Notes: a model not told the origin generated them from the sequence alone. A DNA stretch of 64,000 bases from Gymnorhina tibicen (GCA_013399875.1 VXAZ01008170.1:62001-126000), one strand, 5' to 3'. Positions 25,801-40,026 are shown, counted from the first letter of the stretch. Program-made: numbers and translations.

Positions 25801-28800
25801 GTACAGATACTACATTTTCAGAGGACAGGCTCTCTGAACTCAAAGGGCTGCAACCCAACAAAAAAAAGGTCTTTTCCAAAGTCCAGTGATTCAAAAGGAA
25901 CCCACGCAGAGTTTGATTGCATTTCTGCTGTACTACAATGGATAACCAAAGCAGAACTTTGCCTTCGGGTCACAGAGACCTCAACTCTGCAAAGAGAAGC
26001 AAGCTCCACTCAAACATGAGAACACGCATCAAGGTATCCAGAGCCTTTGAAGTGATTATGAGGCTCTGCTGAACTCTGAGTTAAACCATTAACAACTACA
26101 CTATAACCAGCACTTCCTAAACATACTGCACTGATCGCCTTTCTGGTTCCAGGCCAAATTAAAGAACTGGATTACAATCTGCACAGAAGCTTAAATGACC
26201 TTTGAAACAAGTGAAATTTTCCTTTCTTTAATTATAAGCATTGGACTGCCATACCTTCATCTGGCACCTACAGAACATCTTCAGTCTCTAGGATATGCAT
26301 GCACTCTCTAAAGGTCCAGCTATTAATTTTAAAAGTGCAACATTTGTAGTAACCCATTGACAAGAGCAGTGTTGTAATAACAGGCAAAAGTAACAGAATC
26401 TCAAAATCACATAAGTCAATTTACTAGAGTCAGTTACATCAAATGAAGAACTTCTCCAGAGGTGTGTTTAAAGCATCCAGGTGATTGTATTTTCTCCAAG
26501 CACATATTGTATACCTTTATTTACAAATATGCACAAATGTGCCTGTGTATGTAATGCTGAGATGAGTATATGAATATATGTACGTAAGTATCCCCTTAAG
26601 AGGATAATTAGTGTTTCCATGTCGCTTCTTGTAGCAGAACATAAGGAAAAGCAGATGTGAACCTGAAGACTCTCTTCTCTTACAGCTCTTTTCCGCTTTC
26701 TATTCTCTAGCGCTTATCCAATTGTACATTTTGATATTTTTGGCAAAGTCATAACCTAGAAGCCATCCCATCTGCTTTCACTCTCAATCAAAATTAACAT
26801 CTACAGAACATCATCAGCACTCAATAAAAACAAAACCAACTTTTGGTAACAATACGCTAACCACAGTTACCAGTGAATATCTTTGAAGAGAGTCAGGTAC
26901 ACTTCAAATTTGAATAAATTTGTATCCACTATAGAATTCCAGTACTGGGGACTGAGTTCCAATGCTGCTCAGCTCAGGGCAAGCCCACTCAGTCAACTAC
27001 TTCTCCTTTTCTATCTTTGTTTATCAGAATGGTCTATGTTTAAATAAAAGTAGTATTTGAGGCACCTGTGAAGTTAGTCCAAGTTAGTACTAAGAGATAT
27101 ATATATCTGAGCATCATAAAAACTCAATAACAGTCTGACATTACTGATATAAATATACAGAATTTCATTTCTGGTAGCAACCTTCCACTGGGTACCTTTG
27201 GCTACAAAATGAGTTTCCCAGTTCTTCCTTTCTTTTTTTTTTAATGGACCCAGCAATAAAGTAATTACCATGTCATCCCAGTTTTCTAAGCATACACCTG
27301 TGCTTCACTAAATCATAGTATAATTTCTCTCAATTAAAGGGCTTATTTCAATGCTAATGACTTTAGAAATTAAAGAAAATTATAATTTCACCATAAATTA
27401 TTCAAAGTACTAAATACAAATGGCCTCATTAACACTAGTCTAGCTTTGAGAATGAGCAAAATATTATGCATGGAAAAACAAATATTCCAGTATCCCTAAT
27501 CTCTGAACTCTGATCTTAAATTCACAACTCTGCCACAACACCAGCTATTGCACTTTGCCTCAAAGCATCTAAGAAAATGTTATGTGTTTAAAAATCAAGG
27601 TCTTCCCCCACAAGCTGTATAATATTTGAATAAATGACAAGACCAGACACAACGTTCATACAACATCTAGATAAAACTACACATGGCATAGACTGCTTCC
27701 AGAACTGACTACAGGATGGGATTCCAAGTATGGGTAGCAATTTCCTACGTGGAGCCTCCTCCATAACTAGCACAGCCACACAGAAGTGCTAGAGCTGCTG
27801 GAATTCCTTAGCCAGGCGAAAGGCTGCTCCTGCTTTACAGACCACTTCTACCGATGCTGTACAAACCAGATGGCTGAACACACCTCGTCCTTACACGGGC
27901 AGAGGGTGTCTGGCGACACATGAAGAGTTACACAAGCGAAGAAATTCAGAAACTGATTCCGTAACATGAAGTGAGAGTGGAGAGGAATTTTAAGTGAGGT
28001 GAGCATTATTTATGACAGTGAATGATCTAATTAATAATGAACAGTATTATCATAATTTGAAAAGTAATAGTAATTTGCTAATATTTCAAAGCTAACTTAT
28101 GCACTAGTAATTTGTTAATACTTCCTCACACTTGCTATAACTAGAAGAAACATCTCAGAATAGTATTGAGCTTCTGTAATGAGCTCTTTATATCCTCAAA
28201 ATTTCTACTTTTTGTTGAATTTGTGCTTGCAGATATTTTATTACCATATTTCCCCAAAGCAAGTATGTTTATGGCAACAATAGCACATTTGGTTCCTATC
28301 ACTTGCGTTTTCAAGCTACTTATTTGTCATCAAGATGAAATTAACTTGTAATGCCTATTTGTTTATTTTTAGCAAAACTGCATGAACATTTTTCACCAAA
28401 AAATCTCCCAGGAGATGCAAAAATGAAAAATCTAAACACATCAAAACCACATTCTAAAATAGTTAGCAAAGGTTCCTCATGGAGCACAGAAAGGCCAAGA
28501 TATGGCTCAGGGCTTTGGAAACTGTAAGGGAAAGGATTCTAACTCTAAGCAAAGCAACAACAAAATTTTAAAATTAGTACGTTAGCATGCTCTTATTTGT
28601 GTCCTTAGTTACACATATCTCAAGAAGGACCCGATTTTCAAAGGATTGTAAGATCACAACTATTGTAAATCTGGTTCAGTCAGGTATCTCAATCTGCCCA
28701 CCACATTTCAAATCAGACTATGAAAAATTCAAACAACTAATAGGAAAAAAATATGGGTCAAAATACCCTGAAACAATGATAACTCAAAGAATGCATCTAA

Positions 28801-29122
28801 CTCAGTGCATACAACTGGTTCTACATGTTTCATTCCAGATCTATTTACTTCCAAAAACTCCTCTCCAAACTTGTGCCATAAATACTGGAACGCAAATGAT
28901 CCCTACTATCTCATGTAATCACCACCATAACAAAATTAATGGCTCCCCAATAGTAAACCTAGAATGAGCCCAGGCAATCGGCTGCACAGAATGCTGGTTA
29001 CGCGTGAGAAAACTGCTTTGAGGAAGTTTGTTCCCATATGGAATGCAAGTATCCCTCAGTATTTTGTACAGACACCAGATGTCTGGTACTCTGCCTCCAC
29101 AGAAAATTAGGATAAAGGGAAC

Positions 29123-29147
29123 CTTGTGAGATCAGTTATCTCACAAG
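29123..29147. repeat. perfect 10-bp inverted repeat, 5-nt loop
   Basis: Arms cttgtgagat and atctcacaag flank cagtt. It is a potential hairpin with no known function and no surrounding TE signature. Confidence 0.7.
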
Positions 29148-29775
29148 CACAGTGAACACAGACTATTTTTTCCTACAGAGCTACTATGAGCTTCCCTTCT
29201 CCCATATCTGCTGACTGAGGGACAAGAAGAATGGTATTACGGGCAAATTTTTCCCCATGCCTACTCTATGCTCTTTTTCCCCTACTCCCCATCCAGTTTG
29301 AAACAGTTTTCTTCCTTCTGCTATGAAAGATGATGCTTTGTGTTCTCACCACAGTGAGAGTAAAATTCACAGATTTATAGAGAGATACCCATTTATTTCT
29401 ATTTTTTATGTTGACATTTATATATACACCCATTGTAATGACTGCTCAGCGAAAAGACAATAAGAAACAATCAGTTTTGATAGGAATAGATTCTTCCCTA
29501 TATAATTTTTTTTTTCTCTAGTGTTTCATTTTTTCTCATATACTGCTGTCTACAAGCCAGGAACCCCAGCCAACACATATTCAGCGACTATATATGTTAG
29601 ACTAGACTGCTGTTTTCTTCTGAGTCATTCCACATGGAATACACAGTGCACTGAAGTAGATTCAACATATGGAACACTAGCTACAACTCATTTGAATTAA
29701 GAGCCTAAACAGTAAAGTTTCTCCTCTGGATTCAGCTATTTCTGTTCTACAACTAAGGGGAAATTCAATCTACAG

Positions 29776-29941
29776 TAAAAAACAAAACAAACCAAAAACA
29801 AATTAAAAAACCCCAAAAAAACCCACCAAAACAAAAAACCCAAACCAACCAACTGACCAAAAAACCCCCAAAACAAAAAAAGACCCACAAACAAACAGTG
29901 AACAAACAAACCAAACGAAAAAAGGAGACCAAAAAGACCCC
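29776..29941. repeat. A/C-rich low-complexity tract
   Basis: About 165 bases are composed almost only of A and C on the plus strand, in irregular CAAA, CCAAA and AAACCCC words. Strand asymmetry is extreme. The minus strand gives a G/T frame full of F, L, G and V that should not be taken for a membrane protein. Confidence 0.85.
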
Positions 29942-30082
29942 AAGTCATGTAGCTAGATTATAAAACAGACAAACCAATCAATCAAGCAAACACCACATAC
30001 ACACAGAATCTCTTATCCTAAAGTAAAAGATCTGAGAGACTCCCTTCCATGCTTCACCCCTCATACCTGGAAGATTTTTATA

Positions 30083-30135
30083 ATATTATAAATATCAGAA
30101 ATATTATAAATATCAGAATATTATAAATATCAGAA
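30083..30135. repeat. 18-bp tandem repeat, three copies
   Basis: The unit atattataaatatcagaa is present twice perfectly and once with one base missing at its start. It is an AT-rich minisatellite-like array. Confidence 0.85.
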
Positions 30136-32238
30136 ATTCTCATGCTATTTCAATACAACCCATATAACAATCCAAATAATTTTTAAAGACACAATACATT
30201 CTCTAAACATAAAGTTTAGGAAGCATTTGAAGAAGTGGGAACTAGGCAAAGACAGGTTTTCCCCCAAATTTCTGAATACCCCACTCATTATAAATCATTT
30301 CACATGTAAGATTGAGGAGAGATCATTGTAATTTAACAGCTATTTGATTAGTTTAGTACCTAATCACATTTCTACAACTAGCATGGATGAAAACAGAAGT
30401 GATGGATACTAGAGGCTGAATGTACCCACAAAGTATCCAGCATTCAGATTTGAAGATCTGATCAGACACTTTTGGAAACATGACAGCTGTCATGAGATTA
30501 TTTGGTCCTGTTTCCCCCACTTCAGAGGCACTGAAGTTTATCCAGAAAGCATTGCAGTGTAATCCTCATGACTCTTTACAAGTACACCTACCCTTCTCTG
30601 TACTTGCAGAAATGAAAGAAAAACTGATTAAACTTCTGATGGTAACAGCCCTTTAATCTCTCAGGAGCTGTCACGCTCAGCGATGCTAAGCCTGGAGAAT
30701 CGACTGAGCGCCTTCAAACAAGCATTGCACACTGTGAACTCCACAACAATCCACAACATCCAAAGGAAAAGAGGTTTTCATAATTTTTTTAAGTGGGTAA
30801 CTTCAGCACCCATGAACTAAAAAGCTTGATTTGCCTTTCATTATTGTTAATCAGGATATAAATATTCCAACAAAAGCAGGTATTTTAAGTTTGGCACTGG
30901 GGGAGCAGAGTGGGGAAGATTTCTCTCAACCCTTGAAAAAAAACAGATAGAAAGCAAACTCACTAAATTAAAGTATTGCTGTAACTCACTACAATTTAGA
31001 CCTTCTCATCATTCATTAAGTACTCAACCTCATACTATTACAGGCTTCTAAGGACAACCAAGAGGGTGAGATGTAAGAGAGAGAAGTAGATGGCTTCAAC
31101 CCCTAGAGAGCATTTCACTGGAGTAGCCTCACCCTTTGGGCAAGCTGAAAAAGGGGATGGAGGGAGGATTTGTTTTTACACAGCCTACATCTCAAGGAGG
31201 CTTCCTATAGTGCCACAGGAAGGGTTTGTCTCCTGTCCTCCAAACTCTCCCAGTGGATCAGTAGAAGCTGGGCCCATGGCAGTGCTCACCAGAAGGCAGC
31301 CCTGGTTCCACAGCCCTGTGGTGCAGTGATGCTTTTCTGCACTCTGCAGATGAGCTTCACCAAGCTTGAATATGAGGCAGCTCCTAACAATCTCATCACT
31401 ACTTTCTTACTCATTCACAGAAGTCTTGTTTCTTTCCAAGCCGTAGTTTAAGACCAAAGATCAGTTGAAATTCTATTTTCCAAACAAATACACTCAGGCC
31501 TCTACAGAAACAGAAGATGGAAAGTTTAAAACTCAGCGTTACAATAAGCTATGGAAGTTACTATTGAAACAGATCTTTGTGATGGGAACAATGAGTATTT
31601 AAAAAGCTAATTTTTTGACCCAGGCATCTGCCTCATTCCCTCTTCATGCCCTACCTCTTCCTTCTGCTCAGTGTTTTTACACAGGCTTTAAGGACTGTAA
31701 ATGAAGTGACTTGCACTCTTAATCAATCCTTCTCAAGGAAAATAGTTAACAGCAAGAAATAATAAATTGTTAGTATCCCAAAGGAAAAAAAAGGTGCTTC
31801 CCAAGGAATAGATTTCCTTTATGTTGGAGTTATAGTTGCAGTGTTCTGTTCATAGGAGAACCGCTTCAATGCATAGTAATCTCCTCAATGCTGCAGATCC
31901 ATTAGCTATGCGTGAGTACATCAATAACTGCTACTCTAATAGACAAAAAGCTAAATTTCCATGTAACCCAAAATCAGAACCTTTACTCTTTCTGCAAAAG
32001 AAAAACAAATCTTTACTTTTCTGATCATTAGAGAAGTTAACCTATTACTCTGGAAGTGACCCTGAAGGACAAAGAGCAGATAAAGCTGCTGATGCTATGA
32101 CCTTTTAATCAAATTCCAGTTTAGAGAGTTTTACCTGAGCATGAATTTTGAACAATTTCACTGAAATCCACAACTCATTTACCAAAAAATCCTCAGATTT
32201 ATAACTGTGGTTTCAAGAAGACCTATATCAAAGACAAC

Positions 32239-32260
32239 AAGGAAGGAAGGAAGGAAGGAA
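32239..32260. repeat. (AAGG)n microsatellite
   Basis: There are five and a half uninterrupted AAGG units, likely length-polymorphic. Confidence 0.85.
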
Positions 32261-32962
32261 GACTGATTCTTACTAAGACTCCAGCTTTGCAATTTAAGAT
32301 GGCTTTTGGGGATATTTAATATACACAGAAAGCGATTTTCCCTTTACAACTGTCATAGTTTTCTCCCTTCTGTATTTCTGCACTTGGTGAGTTTGGAGTG
32401 ATACTAAGACAATTCACAGATCAAACATTAACTAAAGAGCTTAATTTCATTACCAGAAAAAAATCTGTCGAGGACATGCACCTCAGTCACGCCAGAAATG
32501 GAAAAAACTAAATGGAAAGGAATTTGTGGGCCCCAGTTACATGGGCTTCTCTGTCCCCAGAAAAAGTGAGCTGCAGTGCAGTTCAGAGGTGTCACACTCT
32601 TATTGCTTTAGTCTATCTTAAAAGAACACCTTTTGAGCCATCCCTTAAAGGTTATTTTTGCATTTTAATATCTCTTGCATGTAATTTCATGCTACCCAAA
32701 TCACAGCTTACATGATTTCAGCTTACAGTTTATTTCTTATGTAGTCCAAGTCTTCCAAGTCACTGCTATTGAATTTAAATGGCACATATTTTCATGCACT
32801 TATAGTAATATTAAATCATCTCCTTTTTAGAAGGGCAAACAGTCATCCCGCATTTGGGATATTAGTCTTGGCAGCATTGTACCTGTCACTAAACATCTAA
32901 GCTAAAGTGGTAAGAGGAACATTATCATATTGCTACACTTCCTGACAACCTTCCGTGATATC

Positions 32963-33165
32963 AAAGAATCACAGAATCTTTAAGGTTGGGAAAGACCTCC
33001 AAGGTCGACTCCAACCTGTGACCAAATCCCACTTTGTCAACTAAAGCACAGCACTGAGTGCCACACCCATTTCTTGAACATCTCCAGGGATGGTGACTCA
33101 ACCACCTCCCCGGGCAGCCCACTCCAATGCTTGCCAACAATACGTTCCTTCTGAGGAATTTGCAT
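32963..33165 (-). mobile_element. CR1 LINE 3'-end fragment (about 200 bp)
   Basis: The plus strand starts aaagaatcacagaatctt and continues with ggttgggaaagacctcc, the inverted CR1 3' end, followed by diverged 3' UTR (ccaccacctcc-type and gggcagccc-type words). The copy is strongly 5'-truncated, and the right boundary is approximate because similarity fades near 33165. Confidence 0.85.
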
Positions 33166-36100
33166 TCTTACGGGAATTTACTCATTAATCAGATGTTTCA
33201 TCTGTTGTGAACACAAACTCTATGACCAACAACAGAGTGCAATTTCCTACATACAGTTTTGTCTGACCATTAATTTGGTCAGCTTCCCAGCTCAGCAATA
33301 CTAGCGAGTTTATGTGTGTTGGGAGAAGAAAGCAACATCTCTGCAGATGGCAAAAGCTTCTTTTTCACGCAGTCTTTAATTTTGGGTCATTCAGTCTGCT
33401 GGGCAGAGAGTTCCTGCTAGGTAACCACTTTCATTTATCTTTTTTTATCCAGTCTCATGAGAAGGCAAGGTGCATTATCAAAGCAAATTGTCCACCACAA
33501 CTGAGATTGGACAAGGTATTAAGAAAAGAAATGTCACTTTGATCACTGGGCTTACACACTCCTAAATTGATTAAATATGTAATGAATATTTTCCTAGTGT
33601 GTGACGAATCAAAGACGATGACAAATTTAAAGAAAGTAGCATACTGCCAGAGCAGCCAAGTAACATTTTGTTTTTAGACAGTTCTAACTGTTTAACATTA
33701 AAAGAAATTATAGGCAGGCATACAAATAATAAAAATGCAACTCTGAGACACATTTATTAAGCTACACTCCTCAATATATTACTTGGGAAATTATTGGCAC
33801 AGCAGATGAACAGCGTATTTTACTCAACAGCAATACAAAGTCTTTTTTCTAAAGAAAGGCAACATATGCTGGAACCCATTACTGATACCATCAGTTCCAA
33901 ATTAATGAATTATGACATCTTTAATGTGCTGTGTGGCATGAACATAAACATGTGGAATGTCCAGAGCTTCAATTTCTTCCTCTGGAAGAAATCACAGGAG
34001 AAACTTTCTGATGACTGTGTAACTTCACCTGACCTGTTCATAAGTTTGCACAGGGGTACACACAGTGATATTTGGTGTTTAATTGTGCATTAATGAAATT
34101 AATTCACACACCATTAATTTAATTAATGAATATTTCTTCAAATAAGCTTCCTGTCATCTTTCCAAATTTTAATTTAGAACATTATTCTGCATATTGGCAG
34201 AAGAAGTAAGCTTAGTTGTGTAATCATCCTTCACAGCTAATGATGTCACCAAAATATCACATCCTTGTGATCACATCTCTCTCTTTTAGGAAGACCATAA
34301 GTGACAAAAACCCTGCCCAGTCATGTTCTTAGCTTTCTTTTAAAGGCATTTTAGAACCTGCTGCTCCAGGGACTAATCTGAAAGAGCACAGACACATCAT
34401 TTGTTTTTTACTTCTCGTGTCAAAGCCATATTCCCCTGGCTGCTACAAGAAACAAGGAGTGAGTCAGGACAATGCTGAAAGGAAGAAGAAGAAATAAAAT
34501 ACTGTGGAGAGAAAGACTTCTCTCCTAAAGTCTTGCCTTCCAATTTAATACATGTATTTCACATACTGGGGAAAAAAGAGTGACTTCACACTTTCCTGCA
34601 TGCTGCTCTCACAACAGCTGCCTACCTGGGGTCACATCCTCACCGCAGGCATGTCACAGATCATCACTTCTCCACAGCAGGGCAGAAGGTGAAGGGGCAA
34701 AGAGCACCAAAGCACAGGATCCATCTGGGCTGACACAAATATGATCAGGAGCCTAACAACTTGACTCACTAGCAATTAAACTAATTAAGGCTGACTTTAA
34801 TGCTCTGTGGCCTGTCTTTATGCGTCCCTGCCCTATTACACCTGTTTCTCCATAACTCTGATATCCCTGTCCCACACCTTCCATCTCGACACCACCCTTT
34901 TCCTAATGCCTCCTCAAAACACATTCCCTTCTACCAAATGTGACAAGAACCAGTCAGTGGTTCTCAATATGCAGACACTAACAGCATTATTAACTTAGGA
35001 AGAGAAAATAATTTTACCAACCCCAAGCTGACACATTCCTAAAAAGAATTTTTTTTTTTTTAGTCCCCTTTTTAAGTTCAGGGAAGCAAAAAAAGATTTA
35101 AAAAAATTTAAAAGCCCGCCTTTAGTGTCACACAAAGGAAAACACCTGCATTGATGGCTTGGGCCAAGAACAATGGATTATAAACAGCCTGAGACATTTG
35201 GAAGCTCAAACTACTTCCTAAATATCCTCTCCGAGTTAAGCATCCTACTGGCTTCCTGTTCTCCAAACATATTGTGCTGTCTACGCATTTATCAATCTCT
35301 CATATCAGTGCTTTTTACTATGCAGTGCTCTGCAGTATGGCCTTCCTGACTTCAATGACAGTCTTTTCACATCCAAGCAATCTCTCTGATACCAGGTATG
35401 CAATGAATCAAGCTGATCCACAAAAACTGACCTCTCACCTCTCCGTTTGTCTGTTTGTCCTTACACAGGGAGCACCCCTGAATTCTGGCAAGCAGCGCAG
35501 AAATGGGAATTGCTACCATAATATCTAATGGAAATTTCAAGGGCATCAGATTCCAGGCTCTGATTTGGCAGAGGAAATTCCAGTATAAGTGCAGGAACAC
35601 CAGAAGCAGATAGCTTCTGCTGGAAACGTACATACACTCTTTAATTAATAATCTTACATTTAATACTAAAAAAAAGGGGGAAAAAATCCATGTATCACAC
35701 AGAAATATACAGAAGTAGGCTGGGAAGAAATCAATACACATTTCACATACAGAAACATCGTAACAACCCAAAAGGACAAACAGGAGAATCTAAGAGGATA
35801 CAAAGGCAACAGAAGGAAGAAAGTACCACTGATGCAGTATTTTGTAGGAAAAAGACTTCGGTGCATTTCCAAATTTTGAGTAAGATATAAAAAGCACCTT
35901 GTGCTCTTCTAAGTAGAACATCTGCCTGTTTCAATAATTTCAAATACATATATACATCTTGTACAGGAATTAATTTTAGAGATAATGTATCTTTTAATTA
36001 AAAGTGCAATTTTTTAAAAAATGGGTGGCTGATACCCTGCAGCATCTGTGGAGTTCCATAAATTATCTTCCCAAATCTAATTTTTTTTACATCTACATAT

Positions 36101-37640
36101 TGATTTTAAAAATCTAATGTCTATATATGATTATTTCTTCTTGTAAAGAATCTAGTCCCAACTGATTGACTATTTATTTCTAAAATACCACTGAATATTT
36201 TGAGTTCATGTCAGCTGTATCAGGTTTATAGGGTTTGGGATTTTGCTTTCCTGCTCCAGATTTCTTTTTTTTCCACTAACAAAACGTCAAAGTAACTAAA
36301 ACTGTTTGCCATGCTGAAATATTACAATGACAATATCGTTGAGTACTCTTCATTTAGAGCTACATCCACCATGAACAGCAATTGAAAGATCAGTTCTGCA
36401 CAGAGTAGACCATCTTCTGAACCCTGAAATGCAGAGCAAGGAATTCCTTAACAGTACCTGTTACTTCTGTGTAGGCAGAGGAAAACATCTGAAACTAACA
36501 CACAGCTAATGTTACTGCATTTGGGATTAAACACAATTTATGCTCAAAACATGCTTCCTCTTTGATATCAATTCTTTAGATAAGATCTTATTTAGATAAC
36601 TGCTGCTGACTTGAAATCAACAGGAAGTGTTAAGGTTTTACATGAGCATATGTATATTTTATGTTTACAAAACAATTGTCATTAGTTGTGCGGTTACACT
36701 TCCCATACTACAGCTTCTTTCTTAACAATACCTTCTCCAGCCACTCAACGCATCTTCCCAGATGTCTTTTAGCATTTCAGACTGTCCAACAGCAGCTTCC
36801 TTCGATAAAGATACTTTCTTTTGCTCTCTTTTCCCCTCCAAATAAAAATAAATAGGTGTTTCACAAAATCAAATCACATTCTGGTGGAGAGGCTACAGAG
36901 AACAGGAGCAGGTTACCAGAGGTCTCACAACCACTGAGGATAAAGTGAAAAAGCTTGGACAGTGGTAGGAGGAGCAGCTCTCAGATTTAAAAACCAAGTG
37001 GAAAGGTTCAGAAGATTTTTCCTCTGTTCAGGATGAGCTAGAGATAAGGAAACACAGTAAGACTTCTTCTCCAGCACAATTAGCAGCTCTTCTAGGCTAC
37101 ACAGAATCTTCTAACGAGACAACAAAAAGCAGCCTCATCCTTCCCCTACATATTGGTTTTGCTGCCTCTGTGTAGGAGAGGTAAGCACTGGATTAACATT
37201 AACATATGCCAGTCTCTGCACGTGGGAGAAATAATTTGTCCTTTCCAGGAGGTGCTGTCTCAACTCTGGCCAGCAATGGGTGAGTGTGCTTCAGGGTATT
37301 CACAGTAAGCATTGCATCTGCCTATAAAATGGCACATGCCTTGTTTCTGGTTTATGATGGTCTTTAGACAAAAATTAATTAAAATTAACTTATCTCTCAC
37401 TATCAAACTGGTTTTTAAAGAATAAGATCAGACTTGTGTACTTCTAACTTGGTCAGAGACCAATACTGCTCAAAGAACTCAAAGGTTTGCTGAAAACTCA
37501 GTCACCTAGTCTTCAAGAATAAGAAAAATGAGATGAAAAGGAAAAGATTCATTCACAGATAAAAATTATTAACAGTTAAGAAATCAGCAGAGAATAACAC
37601 AAATACAGAACATAGCTACCAGATCAAACAGAATGGTCTA

Positions 37641-37700
37641 CAAAAAGCAAAACAAAACAAAACAAAATAAAAACCAAACAAACCCAAACAAATCCCCTCC
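37641..37700. repeat. (AAAAC)n and A/C-rich simple sequence
   Basis: Several AAAAC units grade into CAAAC/CCAAA words. The composition resembles the tract at 29776-29941. Confidence 0.8.
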
Positions 37701-38944
37701 AGCCTCCTCCCCCTCCAAAAGCAGTCCTCATTTTAGGATGCAAAAATTATTTTTTTTTTTCTCCCTTTTTTTTCAAAATAAGGAAAAAACCTTGGGCACA
37801 AAGCTGGTAGAATTTCCGGTTGACAAGGCAAGCAAACTGGCAAAGCAGTAGAGAATCTGAGGTCATATGTAAATTTGCAAACAAGAGGTGAGCCTGACTT
37901 CAGGCTCACAGTCCACTCATCTTCACAAGTTTCATAAAGTGTGAGCATCAATTACCTATCAACAAAATTACTCTGAGTTGAGACACCAGGATGTATTTCT
38001 TACTTCTGAAGTTCAGCCAAAAAAACTACATTACCCCAAAGGTGACAAAACAGACAGGCTTTTCTGTTCTCTGAGGGCAGAGATGAACTTCGCTAACCGA
38101 GCCGCTGAGGACTTAACTGCAGCACACAGAGAAGATCTGCTTTTCACATTCTTCTACTCACAGGAAAAACCACCACACAAATAATTACCAGCAATATGAG
38201 TAAAAAAGACTTGTTTTTGTGTAAAGTCAGATCCAATACCCAGCTATTCCTTAGCTGAACAATACAATAAGCCCTCGTACAGGTGACCAGTTCATGGGAC
38301 ATCATCTGAGTTTCAAAAAAACAAAGGACAATTCTGTTACTCCCAGCTCAGTCTGCCTTTCCTTTTTGTTTAACAGGCAAATTGCATTATTATTGTTAGT
38401 TGTATGTAATCACACACCACAAAAGTTCATATTACTAAGGTAAGACATGATGTTAAAGTACAGGACAGTGACCAATTTGACATTAAATGGGACAGTCCAT
38501 CTCACCTCAGCTAAAGACTATCTTCAAATAGTCAGTAGCCCTTAAAGAATACCTGATTGCTAACACATGCTGATTTTTATTTGGGGGATGGGTATCCACT
38601 GCTTACTGCTCTTGGAAAGCTCCCACTGAACTGCCACAGCTATATTAGAGGAGAATACGGGCACTCAACTTAAAATGGAAAGGTATCTTGTGATTAAATG
38701 CTGCATCCAAATCACATGTCAGCTTTTTCTTTTTTAAAACCATGATACAAACTGAAGCTGATATTTTCCTTGCTACGATAAACATCACAGAAGCATATTC
38801 ATCCCCATTACTTAACAGAACCTATAAACTCCTGCTGATTTCTTTATCCGTTTCTAAAGCACAATTTAAAATCCTACACTGCAGATAAGGGTACACTGCT
38901 CACAAGATTAAAGTCAAGGTCACATATTGCACATACGCTGCTGC

Positions 38945-38970
38945 CTGTGAAACAGCGATCTGTTTCACAG
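38945..38970. repeat. perfect 11-bp inverted repeat, 4-nt loop
   Basis: Arms ctgtgaaacag and ctgtttcacag flank cgat. The stem could be stable, but arms of 11 bp are short for a microRNA precursor, and no longer complementarity is evident outside them. Confidence 0.7.
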
Positions 38971-39685
38971 ACTCCACATGTATTTTTAGAAAGGGCTGCT
39001 CTAGTCATCAGCTAACAGCCTTTGAATTACAGAAGTGAAGATAAACTTTGGCTTAAAAGGGAAAATTTAAGGCTTCTGTGCCAAAACAGACAGACCCCTG
39101 CTGATTTAAGGAAGTAAAGTAGTTCTTTTTATCTCTTCACAGAACCTGAAAGGGAAATCCCCAACACACTGAGTATGAACCTTACTTTCTTTCTGATGGA
39201 GCTAAAAGTGAAACTCCCCAAGACTTTGATACAGGTGGACCACCTTTGAAAAATCCTGGCTTCACAGTATGCCTGGTAGCGGGTGCTCCCTCCAGACATC
39301 TGTTGCACCTTCTGCTCAACAGGCACCTGTGCAGCTATTCATACTAAATCTACAACAGAAGCACCAGCACCATGTAAGCAATGGTTTGTAACACAGAAAA
39401 GATTTCTGCCTTCTCCAGGGAACACCATTTGCACAAGATGTCCTTATGGGATGCCACAAAACATTAGTAATCAGGAAGAAGTGAACACATTGATATGCAA
39501 TAATTATTACCACATGATGCTCATAAAAAAATGACACTTCCAAAATCAAACATTAGGCTTCATTCACAGGTATCTAGAAGGGGACTCTAAAAATTCTGTT
39601 CACATAAAATGTGAGCAGCAAAATCTGGATTTTTAACTAGCTTTAATGATGGAAAGATCTTTAGGCATGCCCCAAATAAACAGGG

Positions 39686-40026
39686 CACAGGCTGAGAGAG
39701 TCGGGGCTGTTCAGCCTGGGGAAGAGAAGGCTTCAGGGAGACCTTGTAGCACCTTCCAGTACCTAAAGGGGGCTTACAGGAGAGCTGGAGATGGCATGTA
39801 CTCATAGGACAAAGGCATGTACTCATAGAACATAGGGCATAGCTTCCACCTGGAAGAGAGTAGGTTTAGATTAGATATTTGGAAGAAATTCTTTACTATA
39901 AGGGTAGTGAGGGAGTGAAACAGGTTGCCTGGAGATGTTGTGGACTCCCCATCCCTGGAGGTGTTCAGGGCCAGCCTGGATGATGCTTTGAGTGACCTGG
40001 TCTAGTGGATCTTGATTCTATGATTC
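39686..40026 (+). mobile_element. CR1 LINE 3' fragment (about 340 bp)
   Basis: It begins in the end of ORF2 (ctgttcagcctggggaag) and runs through the 3' UTR (ggttgcctggagatgttgtg, catccctggaggtgttcagg) to the terminal ttgattctatgattcc. A 21-bp internal tandem duplication (ggcatgtactcatag twice, 39793-39832) is specific to this copy. The insertion orientation is opposite to MOCOS. Confidence 0.93.

Larger units (their letters stand above)
20990..32962. other. AT-rich non-coding stretch, no gene recognised
   Basis: No exon or named TE was recognised over about 12 kb. It contains a 21-bp tandem duplication (22800-22839), a perfect palindrome (29123-29147), an A/C-only low-complexity tract (29776-29941), an 18-bp triple tandem repeat (30083-30135) and an (AAGG)n tract (32239-32260). 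The frames at 25490-25744 and 23395-23718 (minus) and 28587-28967 (plus) have no recognisable similarity. Confidence 0.6.
33166..39685. other. AT-rich non-coding stretch, no gene recognised
   Basis: I see no exon or named TE. It contains an (AAAAC)n/A-C tract (37641-37700) and a perfect palindrome (38945-38970). A run of TTAAT/ATTAAT words at 34087-34130 forms an imperfect inverted repeat. Confidence 0.55.

Noticed and set aside
29736..29948. Hydrophobic 70-codon frame resembling a membrane protein
   Set aside because: It is the G/T strand of an A/C-rich low-complexity tract.
34087..34130. AT-rich inverted repeat of ATTAAT words
   Set aside because: Imperfect and expected from base composition.
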